Assembly: GCF_021390395.1 (NCBI RefSeq) | Contig: NZ_JAJUWT010000008.1 | Coordinates: forward strand, 283,726 to 347,725 | Origin: Saccharothrix sp. S26 | GTDB lineage: Bacteria > Actinomycetota > Actinomycetes > Mycobacteriales > Pseudonocardiaceae | DNA length: 64,000 nucleotides | Direction of reading: 5' to 3' | Shown here: positions 40,501-51,600 of the stretch, one piece after another | Position numbering within the stretch: the first letter of the stretch is position 1 | How the letters are laid out: the number at the start of each line of letters is the position of its first letter | Position numbers and translations under genes: made by a program | Notes under the pieces: generated by a model | The model's input: only the letters and a program-made list of their open reading frames with translations | Databases searched by the model: none | What the model was told of the DNA's origin: nothing

Positions 40501-43500
40501 ACGCCTCGGGCCAGACCTGGGTGACCGCCTCGCAGGCCACGTACGACGCCTACGGCCGGCCGCTGGACGTCTACGACGCACGTGGCAAGAAGACCACCAC
40601 CGCCTACACACCGGCCACCGGTCCGCTCAAGCAGTTGACCAGCACCAACCCGCTCGGTCACGTCAGCCAGGAGTACCTGGAGCCTGCCTGGGGCCTCTCG
40701 GTCGCCTCGGTCGACGCCAACAACCGCCGCGCCGACCTGGCCTACGACCCTCTCGGTCGCCTGACCGCCGCCTGGACGCCCGGCTTCGACAAGGCGACGG
40801 CTCCGGCGAACGCGATGTTCGAGTACCAGTACAACAACGACAAGACCAGCGTCGTCGTCTCCAAGCAGTTGCAGGACAACGGCCAGTACCTGTCCGTCTA
40901 CACCCTGTACGACGGCCTGCTGCGTGAACGGCAGACCCAGATCCCGTCCCCCGGCCCGGACGGCGGGCGTCAGATCACCGACACGTTCTACGACTCGCGC
41001 GGCCTGCCGTACAAGACCAACGGCGTCTACTGGAACAACACCGCGCCCGCCGGTGGCAACCTCGCGGGCGTCTTCGACAACGAAGTGCCCAACCAGACCG
41101 TCACCGAGTACGACGGCATGGCGCGGTCGATCAAAGCGACCTACCGCAAGTTCGGCCAGAACCAGTGGCACACCACCACCTCCTACGGCGGCGACCGGGT
41201 GAAGACCACCCCGCCGCCCGGCGGGACAGCCACCACCCTGATCAACGACGCCCAGGGCCGGACGACCGAGAAGTGGCAGCACACCAACGGCCCCGACAGC
41301 CCTCACGACGCCACCAAGTACACCTACAACGCCGCCGGGCTGCTCAAAGCCGTCACCGACCCCGACGGCAACACCTGGTCGTACACCTACGACCTGCGTG
41401 GCCGACTGGTCGAGACCAACGACCCCGACACCGGCCGCAGCACCGTCGCCTACGACGCCGCGGGCCAGGTCCTGTCCTCCACCGACGCCGAGAACCGCAC
41501 CGTCGCCAACGCCTACGACGACCTCGGCCGGCTGATCGCCAAGCACCAGGACTCCCTGACCGGCCCCAAACTCGCCTCGTGGGAGTACGACACCGCGACC
41601 GGCGGCATCGGCCTGCTCAAGTCGGCCCGCCGGTTCGAGGGCAACCTCGTCTACCACAAGTACGTCACCGGCTACGACGCCGCCGGACGCCCCAAGGGCC
41701 AGAAGCTGGTGGTGCCCGCCTCACCCGGCGTGCTGCCGGCGACATACGAGGTGAAGCAGGACTATACCTACAACGGCAAACCGAAATCGATCACCTACTC
41801 GACGGTCAGCTCGGGCGGCAAGGTGATCGTCCCTTCGGAGTCGGTCGGGTCGTACTACAACACCGCCAACGGCCAGCTCGAATCGACCCAGTCCGGCCAA
41901 GAGGTCTACGTCTCCGCCACCGGCTACTCCAGCTTCGGCGAAGTGCTGAGACTGCAGTACGGCAGCAGCGCCGACACCGCCAAGAACCTCGCGATCACCA
42001 ACTTCTACGAGGTCGGCACCCGACGCCCGGAACGCACGGTGGTCGAACGCGAGACCACCACCGAACCCGAACTCGCCGACCGCGCCTACAGCTACGACCC
42101 CGCCGGCAACATCAAGAAAATCGCCGACACCCCCGAGGGGCGTGCCGCCGACACCCAGTGCTTCGCCTACGACCACCTGCGCCGGATGACCGACGCCTGG
42201 ACCCCGGCCACCGGCGACTGCGCCGCCACCAAGTCCACCACCGCCCTCGGTGGCGCCGCGCCGTACTGGCACTCGTGGACCTTCGACAAGACCGGCAACC
42301 GCCGCACCGAAACCCAACACACCACAGCCGGCGACATCACCCGCACCACCGACTACCCGATCCTCGGCGCTCCGCAGCCGCACACCGCCGTGTCGGTCGC
42401 GACGACCGGCCCCAACGGTGACGCGCTCGACACGTTCGCCTACGACAAGACCGGGCGCACGAAGTCGCGCACCATCGGCGGTGACACCCAGGTTCTCGAG
42501 TACGACGCCGAAGGTCGTGTCGCCAGCGTGGCCAACGCCGACGGCACCGACAAGTCGACCTATGTCTACGACGCCGACGGCAACCGCCTGATCAGCCGCG
42601 AGCCGTCGGCCACCACGCTGTACGCGTTCGGTCAGGAGATCCGCCTGGAGAACGGTACGTCCACTCCGTCCTGGACGCGCTGGTACTCCCACGGTGGCCA
42701 GACGGTGGCGGTGCGCAACAGCATCTCCGGGCTGAAGTGGCTGATCCCGGACCACCAGGGCACCAACCAGCTCTCCGTGGCCAACGACAACGCCCAGACC
42801 GTCACGCAGCGCCGTCAGACGCCCTTCGGGGCTTCGCGCGGCACCGCGCCACCCGAATGGCCGGACCGCCTCGGCTTCGTCGGCGGCCGCAACGACGAGT
42901 CGGGCCTGACCCAGGTCGGCGCACGCCTGTACGACGAGTCGTCGGGCAGGTTCCTGTCCGCGGACCCGGTGATCGACAACAATGATCCGCAGCAGCTCAA
43001 CGGTTACGCCTACGCCAACAACAGCCCGGTGACGTTCAGCGACCCGACCGGTCTGCTCAAGGACTGCGGCCCCGACGGCGTGCTGTGCGGATACAACTCC
43101 AGCCTCCATCAGGACAGGGAGAGCTACGAGCAGGAGCGGCAGACCTACCTCGGCCGTGAGCGGGCGTGGCAGCAGGCGAACAGGAACAACCAGAACGCGC
43201 TGAAGAGCGGTCTGGCCTCCGAGGGCATCAGCTGGGAGGACTACCAGCGGGCACTGGCCGACGCGCACAAGACGAAGTGGGACGTGATCAAGGAGGTCGC
43301 CTGGGAGGTCCTCAAGGAGATCTCGGGCTGGAACGACATCGTCGACTGCTTCTCCAAGGGCGACATCTGGGCCTGCGGCGGCCTGGTTGCCGGTCTGGTG
43401 CCGTGGGGCAAGGTCGGCAAGATCCTCGAAGCCGGCTACAACGCCGTCAAAGCGGTCAGCCGCCTCACCGGCATCATCGACAAGGCCAAGGGCGTCCTTC

Positions 43501-44333
43501 GCCGAGTCCAGACCATCGCCGACAACGTCACCCGCGCCGCCACCGAACAGTTCCAGAAGCTGACCTCGAAGGGCGGCGGGAGCTGCGCGAAGCACAGCTT
43601 CGTCGCCACGACCCTGGTGCTGATGGCCGACGGCTCGACCAAACCGATCTCCGAAGTCGAGCTCGGCGACAAGGTCAAAGCCACCGACCCCACCATCGGC
43701 GAAACCACCGACCGCGCCGTCGTCGCCACCATCGTCCACGATGACGAAGACGACATGACCAAGCTGACCGTCGCCGACGAGGACGGCACCACCGGCACCG
43801 TCGACGCCACTTCGTGGCACCTTGTCTGGGTAGCTGCCGAGGGACGCTTCGTCAACATCGGCGACCTTAGGCCCGGCCAGCAGCTCACATCGTCGGACGC
43901 GTCGTGGGCGGAGGTCGCGAGCGTTCGTAGGTACGTTCACCGCGAGCCGGTTTACGATCTGACCGTTGACGGCATCCATACCTACTATGTGGTGACCGGC
44001 GGCAGTGATCTGCTGGTCCACAACTGCGACGACCCCTGGATGGACGCAACTGGCCTGCGGCATACGAAGAACGGGCATGTCAGGGGAGGCAAGAACAACG
44101 TCCCGACTAAGTCGACATTCGAAGATCATCTCACCGATGATGACTTCCTCGACATGGTTGACGACGCCGCGCGCGTTCCGGGCGTCGTGCAGACCAACGG
44201 CCGGTGCGCCAGAGTGTGCACCGCGCAGGACATCATCGGCGTGGATCAATCCGGACTACCGACCAGGGAGTACACAGTGATCAGCGAGCCCAATGGTCGG
44301 GTGGTTACCATGCACCCCGGTAGGCCGAACTGA
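37551..44333 (+). CDS. RHS/YD-repeat polymorphic toxin with Hint domain and C-terminal toxin module
   Basis: A 2,260-residue exported protein. The signal region KLARKAAAFGVVLVLTASTG is followed by a SpvB-like N-terminal barrel. Many YD repeats follow (YDLRGRLVETNDPDTG, YDAAGQVLSSTDAENRTVAN), then the RHS-associated core (GARLYDESSGRFLSADPVID, GYAYANNSPVTFSDPTGL). A Hint self-cleaving domain spans about 2012-2159, from CAKHSFVATTLVLMADGSTK to DLLVHNC. The last ~100 residues, after VHNC, are the variable toxin. Its pattern K-GH-RGGKNNVPTKSTF and EPNGRVVTMHPGRPN recalls BECR-fold RNases; that is inference. RHS shells encapsulate the toxin and Hint releases it. GTG 37551 follows GAGAGG. The immunity gene comes 18 bases later. 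Confidence 0.92.
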   Translation: MSAAVRKLARKAAAFGVVLVLTASTGQAVAMASTQAWRVSLQLERSIPTRAVPVEAVPEDPAKNHVVTAPAQASWPAATTAEVDFAAEGGTPAQAAARATGRPIRAVGTPVAVGLPQEASARQVAAATVRVRVHDRKPESSGVVFSLADAGGVKDKPLAVTFDYSSFASAFGGDYAARLRLVSLPACAATTPDKTECQVATPVAGAANNTAAGVLSGTTTLTSSEPVVFAAVAASASTAGTYGATSLAPAGSWSAGGSSGDFTYGLPMRVPPAIGGAAPKLSLGYSAQSLDGRTSSTNNQASWAGDGWDLAPAGFIERQYKPCSLDLGGNNGQTKTGDQCWATHNATISLVGVSGKLINIPGTDQWRAESEDGARIERLFGAVNGDNNGEHWKVTTTDGTQYFLGMNRLPGWTDGKPETQSAWTVPVYGNHANEECHAATFDASWCQQAYRWNLDYSVDPHGDVTTYYYNREFNRYGRNGDANKGTDYVRGGWLDRVEYGLRSDDVFAHPGAKVSFEAAERCLPKDAITCDPAQLNASTAGHWPDVPFDQVCAVGESCTHRLTPSFFTRKRLTKVVTRVANGASTFQDVDSWSLEHQFLANGGLSPAMNLHSVTHTGLVGGSVALPPTVFAHTAMANRVDPPTGDNYSTITRFRLTGITNEAGGHTTVKYSDPDCAVGTRMPVSPEANTLRCYPSWWTPDGAMEPQLHWFHKYVVDRVIDNDRTGASTPVQTDYEYDGKAAWHFDEAEFSEPVRRTWSQWRGYEKVATIKGNPQEKRSKTEVVYGRGMQGDRQPGDTNGDGLPDGVRPASITASEGPPIPDVPRLRGFVRETRQYNDGVMVAASVNDPYLPETPTATDAAGNKAFVTGTASVRGRTLLENGSWRRTKVNKLAFTAEGIVEVTEDLGDEAVTGDETCTRNRFARNEGALLLTLASQVETVVGTCEVEASPANVQSLVRSYYDGQAHDVPPTRGLITKVEVLDKWDASGQTWVTASQATYDAYGRPLDVYDARGKKTTTAYTPATGPLKQLTSTNPLGHVSQEYLEPAWGLSVASVDANNRRADLAYDPLGRLTAAWTPGFDKATAPANAMFEYQYNNDKTSVVVSKQLQDNGQYLSVYTLYDGLLRERQTQIPSPGPDGGRQITDTFYDSRGLPYKTNGVYWNNTAPAGGNLAGVFDNEVPNQTVTEYDGMARSIKATYRKFGQNQWHTTTSYGGDRVKTTPPPGGTATTLINDAQGRTTEKWQHTNGPDSPHDATKYTYNAAGLLKAVTDPDGNTWSYTYDLRGRLVETNDPDTGRSTVAYDAAGQVLSSTDAENRTVANAYDDLGRLIAKHQDSLTGPKLASWEYDTATGGIGLLKSARRFEGNLVYHKYVTGYDAAGRPKGQKLVVPASPGVLPATYEVKQDYTYNGKPKSITYSTVSSGGKVIVPSESVGSYYNTANGQLESTQSGQEVYVSATGYSSFGEVLRLQYGSSADTAKNLAITNFYEVGTRRPERTVVERETTTEPELADRAYSYDPAGNIKKIADTPEGRAADTQCFAYDHLRRMTDAWTPATGDCAATKSTTALGGAAPYWHSWTFDKTGNRRTETQHTTAGDITRTTDYPILGAPQPHTAVSVATTGPNGDALDTFAYDKTGRTKSRTIGGDTQVLEYDAEGRVASVANADGTDKSTYVYDADGNRLISREPSATTLYAFGQEIRLENGTSTPSWTRWYSHGGQTVAVRNSISGLKWLIPDHQGTNQLSVANDNAQTVTQRRQTPFGASRGTAPPEWPDRLGFVGGRNDESGLTQVGARLYDESSGRFLSADPVIDNNDPQQLNGYAYANNSPVTFSDPTGLLKDCGPDGVLCGYNSSLHQDRESYEQERQTYLGRERAWQQANRNNQNALKSGLASEGISWEDYQRALADAHKTKWDVIKEVAWEVLKEISGWNDIVDCFSKGDIWACGGLVAGLVPWGKVGKILEAGYNAVKAVSRLTGIIDKAKGVLRRVQTIADNVTRAATEQFQKLTSKGGGSCAKHSFVATTLVLMADGSTKPISEVELGDKVKATDPTIGETTDRAVVATIVHDDEDDMTKLTVADEDGTTGTVDATSWHLVWVAAEGRFVNIGDLRPGQQLTSSDASWAEVASVRRYVHREPVYDLTVDGIHTYYVVTGGSDLLVHNCDDPWMDATGLRHTKNGHVRGGKNNVPTKSTFEDHLTDDDFLDMVDDAARVPGVVQTNGRCARVCTAQDIIGVDQSGLPTREYTVISEPNGRVVTMHPGRPN

Positions 44334-44351
44334 CGTAGGGAAGGTCGAGAG

Positions 44352-44656
44352 GTGTTGCTCTTCCACGTCGAGGACCAGACGCACCATCGTGTCAGAAGCT
44401 TCACCGATGACTCGGCGAACTCCTTCCTGGGAGTGGCGCGGCGGTGCGCTGCCAATGGCAGTCGTGTGATGGACGTGATCGACCCGTACACGGACACGAT
44501 GCTGAACTTCATCCAGCTCGACCGCCTGATCAGCGAACTCGGTGCGCTGCTGACATCGGGTGAGCTGATCGGGCCCGAACGGGACCTCGTGGCCGAGGTG
44601 CTGGTCGCAGCGAAAGAAGCGAGAGGGCTCAGCGGCTACTTGTTCATCACGGGTGA

Positions 44657-44660
<4 letters not shown>
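44352..44660 (+). CDS. Probable immunity protein for the RHS toxin
   Basis: A 102-residue acidic, soluble protein starting MLLFHVEDQTHHRVRSFTDD, with a helical middle (LISELGALLTSGELIGPERD) and end GYLFITGD. GTG 44352 follows GAGAGGT. Its position directly after an RHS toxin module, with a short spacer and the same direction, is the standard place for the cognate immunity gene; I do not recognise the family. Its stop codon overlaps the stop of the convergent IS4 remnant. Confidence 0.7.
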
Positions 44661-46705
<2,045 letters not shown>

Positions 46706-46707
46706 CC

Positions 46708-46850
46708 ACACCGGCGAGTTGCCGACGGAGTACGGCGTTCTCGTGGCGCAGCACGAGCAGCTCGGCGTCCTTCGCCGCTTGACCGCGCAGCAACACCGCC
46801 GGGACGGACAGCAGCTTCCGGGTCACCTTGTACAGCAGGGACACGATCAC
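46708..46850 (-). pseudogene. N-terminal stub of another integrase-core transposase
   Basis: From GTG 46850 the minus strand reads VSLLYKVTRKLLSVPAVLLR and [20 protein letters not shown], the start of a related but distinct transposase. It is interrupted at the edge of IS copy 2. Confidence 0.65.
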
Positions 46851-46885
46851 CCGGCCATGCTCCCAAAGACGACAGCGCCCTCGTT

Positions 46886-47008
46886 CTACCAGCGGCGATG
46901 ACTTTTTGAGCGGCACAGGGTGTTCGCGGAATCCGCTCGGTCTCGAGTCTGGATCTCGATGTTCGCCCTATGGGCGATCGGGTCCCAGACCTCTTCCAAC
47001 GGTGACAT
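46886..47008 (-). CDS. Possible truncated fourth gene of the NACHT-CHAT operon
   Basis: ATG 47008 follows GGAGG ten bases upstream and gives MSPLEEVWDPIAHRANIEIQ, then TRDRADSANTL, before running into unrelated sequence and TAG. The first ~28 residues have protein-like composition. The gene lies 106 bases after the companion gene on the same strand, so it may be the stump of a further operon member removed when transposase sequence arrived. Short length makes this uncertain. Confidence 0.35.
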   Translation of the reverse strand: MSPLEEVWDPIAHRANIEIQTRDRADSANTLCRSKSHRRW

Positions 47009-47114
47009 GATCGACTGACCTCCGCCGCTGCGCGTAGCGCACGCCGCCTCATCGGTCTGCGCGACCTGCGCTTGGCCCAGGCCGAGACGGCACCTCCATA
47101 CCGGCGGCAGCCGG

Positions 47115-47459
47115 TCACTCGGTCGACTTCTTGAAGGTGAACGTCAGCCCGCCCTTGCCCGCGAGCTCGCCGCCGGTACCCAACAGCGACAGTTTGCCCT
47201 TGGCGCTCACCTCTACGGTGACCTGCACTTGGTCCAGCTGGTAATCGCCTGCGGTCGTGGCCAGGCCGCTGATGACATCGCGCATCGACGCCATGAAGTC
47301 CTCGACACGGCGCCGAAACTCCTCGACCGGGATCTCGCTGCGTTCGAACCGGAAATCGTCCTGTCGGCGGCCCGTCGACCGGTCGGTCCGGGCCGGTTCG
47401 GCTTCATCGAGGCCGAACACGCGGATCGTCTCGCGCGGTGCCGGGTCGGGTGCGTTCAT
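47115..47459 (-). CDS. Small effector-associated companion protein (Trypco/Pepco-like)
   Basis: A 114-residue protein with a flexible acidic/basic N terminus (PRETIRVFGLDEAEPARTDR) and an amphipathic middle (FRRRVEDFMASMRDVISGLA). A beta-hairpin end follows: YQLDQVQVTVEVSAKGKLSL, then GGELAGKGGLTFTFKK. This ending (I-V-VSAxGK-G-L..G...G.I.L.F.K) is the mark of the small companion domains that accompany trypsin- or caspase-like effectors in bacterial conflict systems. The assignment is from pattern memory. ATG 47459 overlaps the CHAT stop (ATGA), so translation is coupled and a complex or a regulatory subunit is likely. Confidence 0.65.
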   Translation of the reverse strand: MNAPDPAPRETIRVFGLDEAEPARTDRSTGRRQDDFRFERSEIPVEEFRRRVEDFMASMRDVISGLATTAGDYQLDQVQVTVEVSAKGKLSLLGTGGELAGKGGLTFTFKKSTE

Positions 47460-48685
47460 CGTTGGCTCGCTTCCTGTTGCACAACTTGGAGATCGGTGTT
47501 GCCGTAGACCGAGTAGGCCAAGCCTATGGGGTTGCCGAACTTCTCCAGCAGCCGCATCCGTGCCCGGTGCACCGCAACGCCGAAACTCGCGCCGCCCAGC
47601 AGCAGCTCGCGGTAGAACGCCACCGCGAACTCGGCCGCCTCCTCGTCCGGGATCGCCACCTCGGTGCCGAGGAAGCCGCGGTTCCCGTTCTCCAGAAACA
47701 GCTTCGGGAACGACAGCGTGCTCGTCGCGTCCATTCTGGATGAGCCGCACGCGTTGAGGAACACCAGGGGCATGGTCCGCGCCGGTCGAGGTGCGCGGGC
47801 GCCGAGCTTGACCAGGTGGTCGCCCAGACCGCCCAAGGTGAGCCGCAACGCACGGCCCGCGCCGCGCAGCGTCAGCTCGTAGTCGAGCGGACTGGTCGTA
47901 GTCGTGTCACAGTGGCACGAGAAGTGCTGGACATGGTCCGGGTCGTCGCGGTCGTCCACCGGGTCGAAGATGTGCCCCGCGACGTCGGCCGCAGTGTGTC
48001 CGTCGTTTGGGTACGGCCCACGTAGACGCACGCGTGCGCTTGCCTCACCGGTTAGCCACTCCCGCTCCACGTCAGCGCCCGGCAGCGAGTCGTCCTGCAG
48101 GTAGCGCACCGTCAGGCGGCCGTCCTGCCCGGGACGGATACCACCGTCCCGGGCCACCGGCACCGGGAGGATGCGCCGTCGTACGACGCACGAGAACCCG
48201 ACGAACGAGCGGCATGCCCGCAGGAAGTCCGTCCGATCGGTGACACCGTCATCGCAGCCCGCGATGTCGAACAGCGGCAGGAACTCCAATGGCAGCAGGT
48301 GGCCCTCGTCGCCGAGGCACTCCACCACCGCGGTGTGCCCACCGTTGCGCCACGCCGGCACGGCGGCCTGCCAGAAGTCCTGCACCTGGCGGATCGTGGC
48401 CGGCTGGTTGCCGAACAGCACAAGTACCATCCGCCTGCCCATCGAACCGAGTGTGCTCGCCAGCTCCGGCACCAGCTCGTCGGCCACCTCGACCGCGCTG
48501 AGCAGGTCCTTCACCTTGGTCAGTCCGGCGTGCAACTCCCGCCGCACCTCTGCGATCCGCCCCGGGTCGGGCAGCGTCACCGCCACCGGCCGAACCCGCC
48601 ACCGCGCCGCCTCGAACTCCACCCGCAGGCCACGCGATGACGGCGCGATCCGCACCCGCACGGACGGGCCTCTCGACCGGGTCAT
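47456..48685 (-). CDS. CHAT-domain caspase-like protease
   Basis: A 409-residue soluble protein. The catalytic dyad of the CHAT clan is clear: His258 in VQHFSCHCDT and Cys313 in PLVFLNACGSS. The usual C-terminal segment follows (NRGFLGTEVAIPDEEAAEFA, AFYRELLLGGASFGVAVHRA). The first ~110 residues are a beta/helical lead (VRVRIAPSSRGLRVEFEAA; MVLVLFGNQPATIRQVQDFW). CHAT proteases are caspase relatives; several act as effectors of bacterial immunity. The gene overlaps the NACHT gene upstream and the companion gene downstream by four bases each, implying fixed stoichiometry. A typical CHAT protein carries a beta-sandwich before the protease; here such a domain is at the end of the NACHT protein instead. 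Confidence 0.88.
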   Translation of the reverse strand: MTRSRGPSVRVRIAPSSRGLRVEFEAARWRVRPVAVTLPDPGRIAEVRRELHAGLTKVKDLLSAVEVADELVPELASTLGSMGRRMVLVLFGNQPATIRQVQDFWQAAVPAWRNGGHTAVVECLGDEGHLLPLEFLPLFDIAGCDDGVTDRTDFLRACRSFVGFSCVVRRRILPVPVARDGGIRPGQDGRLTVRYLQDDSLPGADVEREWLTGEASARVRLRGPYPNDGHTAADVAGHIFDPVDDRDDPDHVQHFSCHCDTTTTSPLDYELTLRGAGRALRLTLGGLGDHLVKLGARAPRPARTMPLVFLNACGSSRMDATSTLSFPKLFLENGNRGFLGTEVAIPDEEAAEFAVAFYRELLLGGASFGVAVHRARMRLLEKFGNPIGLAYSVYGNTDLQVVQQEASQR

Positions 48686-51600
48686 CCCGACTCAGCACGC
48701 GTGTCGACGGTGATCGCGACGGCCTGCACGAGGCGTCCCGACTGGAATAGCTGCAACCACACTTCGTGCCGGTCCTCGTTATCGGGCAAGCGCAGCGTGA
48801 TCGTCTCCTGGCGTTCGCCCTGGGGCTGGGCAACGCGCATCGGCACGCGGTGCGGGTGCGGGTTCATCGTGGCGCTGTCGACGATCGCTTCGAACGCCAC
48901 CTCGGGCTCCGTGCGGCCGCCTTCCACCTGCACCGTTTCCAAGGCCAGGAAGGCGTCGGACGTGGTCAGCCGGTCGGGCGCGGCGTCCCAGGAGGCGTCG
49001 TCCGCCACCACCGACACGGTCAGCTCGAGGGACGAGCCCGGCCGTGCGACGACCACCCCGGTCCCGGTGCTTGCGACACCGCCACCCGCACCCAGCTCGA
49101 CCACGAGGTACCCGGCGAAGTTCACCAGTTCCGGCCCTGCCAGGGCGTTCTCCATGACCTTGGTCAACTCCTCTCCCAGCTGAACCCGCAGTTCACGGAA
49201 CTCTCGGGACAGCCGTGCGTCGAGCATGCTCGCCGTGCGGTCGGTGACGTCCTGCACCAACCGCTGGGCGTCGTGCTCGGCCAGTTCGATCTTGGGCGCG
49301 AGGTCGCGGTCGGCCGCCAACCGGAGGTACAGGTGGTCCAACGCTCGGCGTGACTCGGAGGCGACCAGCTCGCCCAGCCGCTCGGTGATCTCTTCCATCT
49401 CCTCCGGACGGAAGCCACGGGGCGGCCTGCCCTGGTCGTCCATCAGTTCCCAGGACTCGACCGGGCCGTCGGGGACCGGCGCGCCCATCAGTCGGTCGCC
49501 CATCGCGATCAGCCCGTCGTGGGTGCGTGGGGCCGGCAGGCGCAGGGCACGGACCAGATCGAGGCGGTACATGTCGGTGGCGTCGGCGCGGGCCGCGTAG
49601 ACCTCGCCGACCTGCGGCCGGACCGCGAACACGACGAGGAGGAACAGCAGCGCCGGGATCGTGGCCAGCGCGAACGAGCGGGACGCCGCGAGCACGGCCG
49701 TGGAGGCGACGGCACTGGCCGACACCACCCGGAAGAACGCGATCCCTCGGTCCAGCCAGGTGACGTGCCGACGCACCCGGTCCGGCACGACCCGGGCGAG
49801 CCGGGGCCACAGCGCGTCCACCACGACACCGCACGTGTGCGCGGCACCCGTGGCCGCTTCGATCGCGGACGAGCCGATCAGCAGCCCTCGGCGGGGACGG
49901 CGTCCGGCGTAGTGGTGGTGCCCCGGCCGGTCGTCCCACTCGTCGGGCCTGTCCCACTGGGTCTGCTCGCTGACGGTCGAGGGCGGCCGGTGCTCGGCCT
50001 CCCAACGCTGTTCCCTCCTCCGTGCGACCTCGCGGGCATGAGCCGCCATCCGCTCGAGACGACTGGGGTCGACTGCGGCGGGCGTGAGCCACAATGTCGC
50101 CCACTGCACCAGCAGCTGACCTGCGGTGAGTGCGACGACGACCGCGACCAACGCGCCGGTGCTCGACACCGCGAAGCCCCATGCCGAGGCGAACGACCGT
50201 GCTGTGACCAGCGACAACATCACCGCGACGGCGGGACCCACCAGCCCGATCACGACCGGCACGCGTGGTCCGGCGCCTAAGCCGCGGAGGAGTTCGCGCG
50301 GCCGGAGGTCCGCGGTGGACCGGCTCTGGGGGACGCGTTCGAGGACGGACAGCGGAACCGCGGGCTCGTCATCGTGCCCCCGGACACGCCCGGACAGGTG
50401 ATGCTGGAGCCTGGCGTGCCGGAACTGGTAGGACGCTCCGGTCCGGCGCAAGATCCCCCGCTCGTGAGCGTCGTTCAGGAACGAGATAACCGCCCAAGGC
50501 AGCCGCCTGGTCAACGGCAACCACGTGCGGGCCACCACCCAATGCCCCCACGCGGTCAGCACGAAGCCGAGAGCACCCGCGAGTCCGAGCACGAGCCCTG
50601 ACCAGAGCCCGCGGGCGAATCCGACCACCAGACCGAACATCAGACCGAGCGCGAGCCCTTCCAGCAGCACGGCTTCGCGGTTGATGCCCAGCACGGTGCG
50701 AGGGTGTGGGGCGGATCCGACGTCGGTGGGCACTTCCAGGCCGGCCATCAGCACGAGGACAACCCCGCCCAGCGCCGCGGCACCGAGCCCGACCACCGGA
50801 TCACGTTCCGCTCCGGCGATCCAGTACGCGACTCCGAGCACGAGACCGATGGTGAACCTGGAGACGAGAGTCCTCGGCCTCCGCCAACCTGTGCGAGGTA
50901 ATCGGAGGCGTAGGTGGAACGGCGCGACGGCCGCACCTTCGACCACGTGCGCGAGTCCGAGAACCAACGCCGCCGCGACGGCGAACAGCAGTCCGTTGAC
51001 GGGCGCGGCACCCATCCAGCCGACAGCTCCGCCCGCGGCGATGAAGACGAGCCCCCCGGCAACCCAGATCACCAGCGCCCGCGAGATCCGGCCGATGGAG
51101 CTGCCGAGCTGCCACCATGCCAGGTCGCGGGTGCCGAGGCGGTCCATGCGCCGGGCGAGGAAACCGAACCACCGCTGGGCGCGTTCGGCATCCCAGTTCG
51201 GGTTCCACCCGACTCCCTTGCGGTAGGCCGCGGGGATGAGTGCGCCCAGCAGATGATTTTCGATCGCCTCCGGAGTGCTGAACCGGTCGGTGTCCAGCAG
51301 CTCAGCCGGGTCGCGGTCCGGCGTGTCGCTGTAGATCGTCCTCGCGAGGCTGACCATCAACGGCGTGGTCAGCGCCGTCGCGACGGCACCGCGCGGGTTT
51401 TCACGCACCTCGGTCAGGACCGGTTCCCACAGCTGTCCACCAGCGCGTCGACCCATGGTGCGCGGGAGGTAGTCGGCAAGCTCGTCGACGGTGAGGTCGG
51501 CCAGTTCCACCGCAGTGGCCGCGAAGAGCACGTTGCTCGTCTCGATGGCGGCGGCGTACTCGTCAACTCGGCTGGTCAGCAGCAACGGCATAGTGATGGC

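Noticed and set aside
39400..42900. DNA tandem repeats
   Set aside because: The similarity is protein-level YD repetition of the RHS shell, not a DNA repeat array.
41721..44249. 842-codon minus-strand open frame
   Set aside because: Antisense to the YD repeats of the RHS gene; glycine/valine-rich, no ribosome site.
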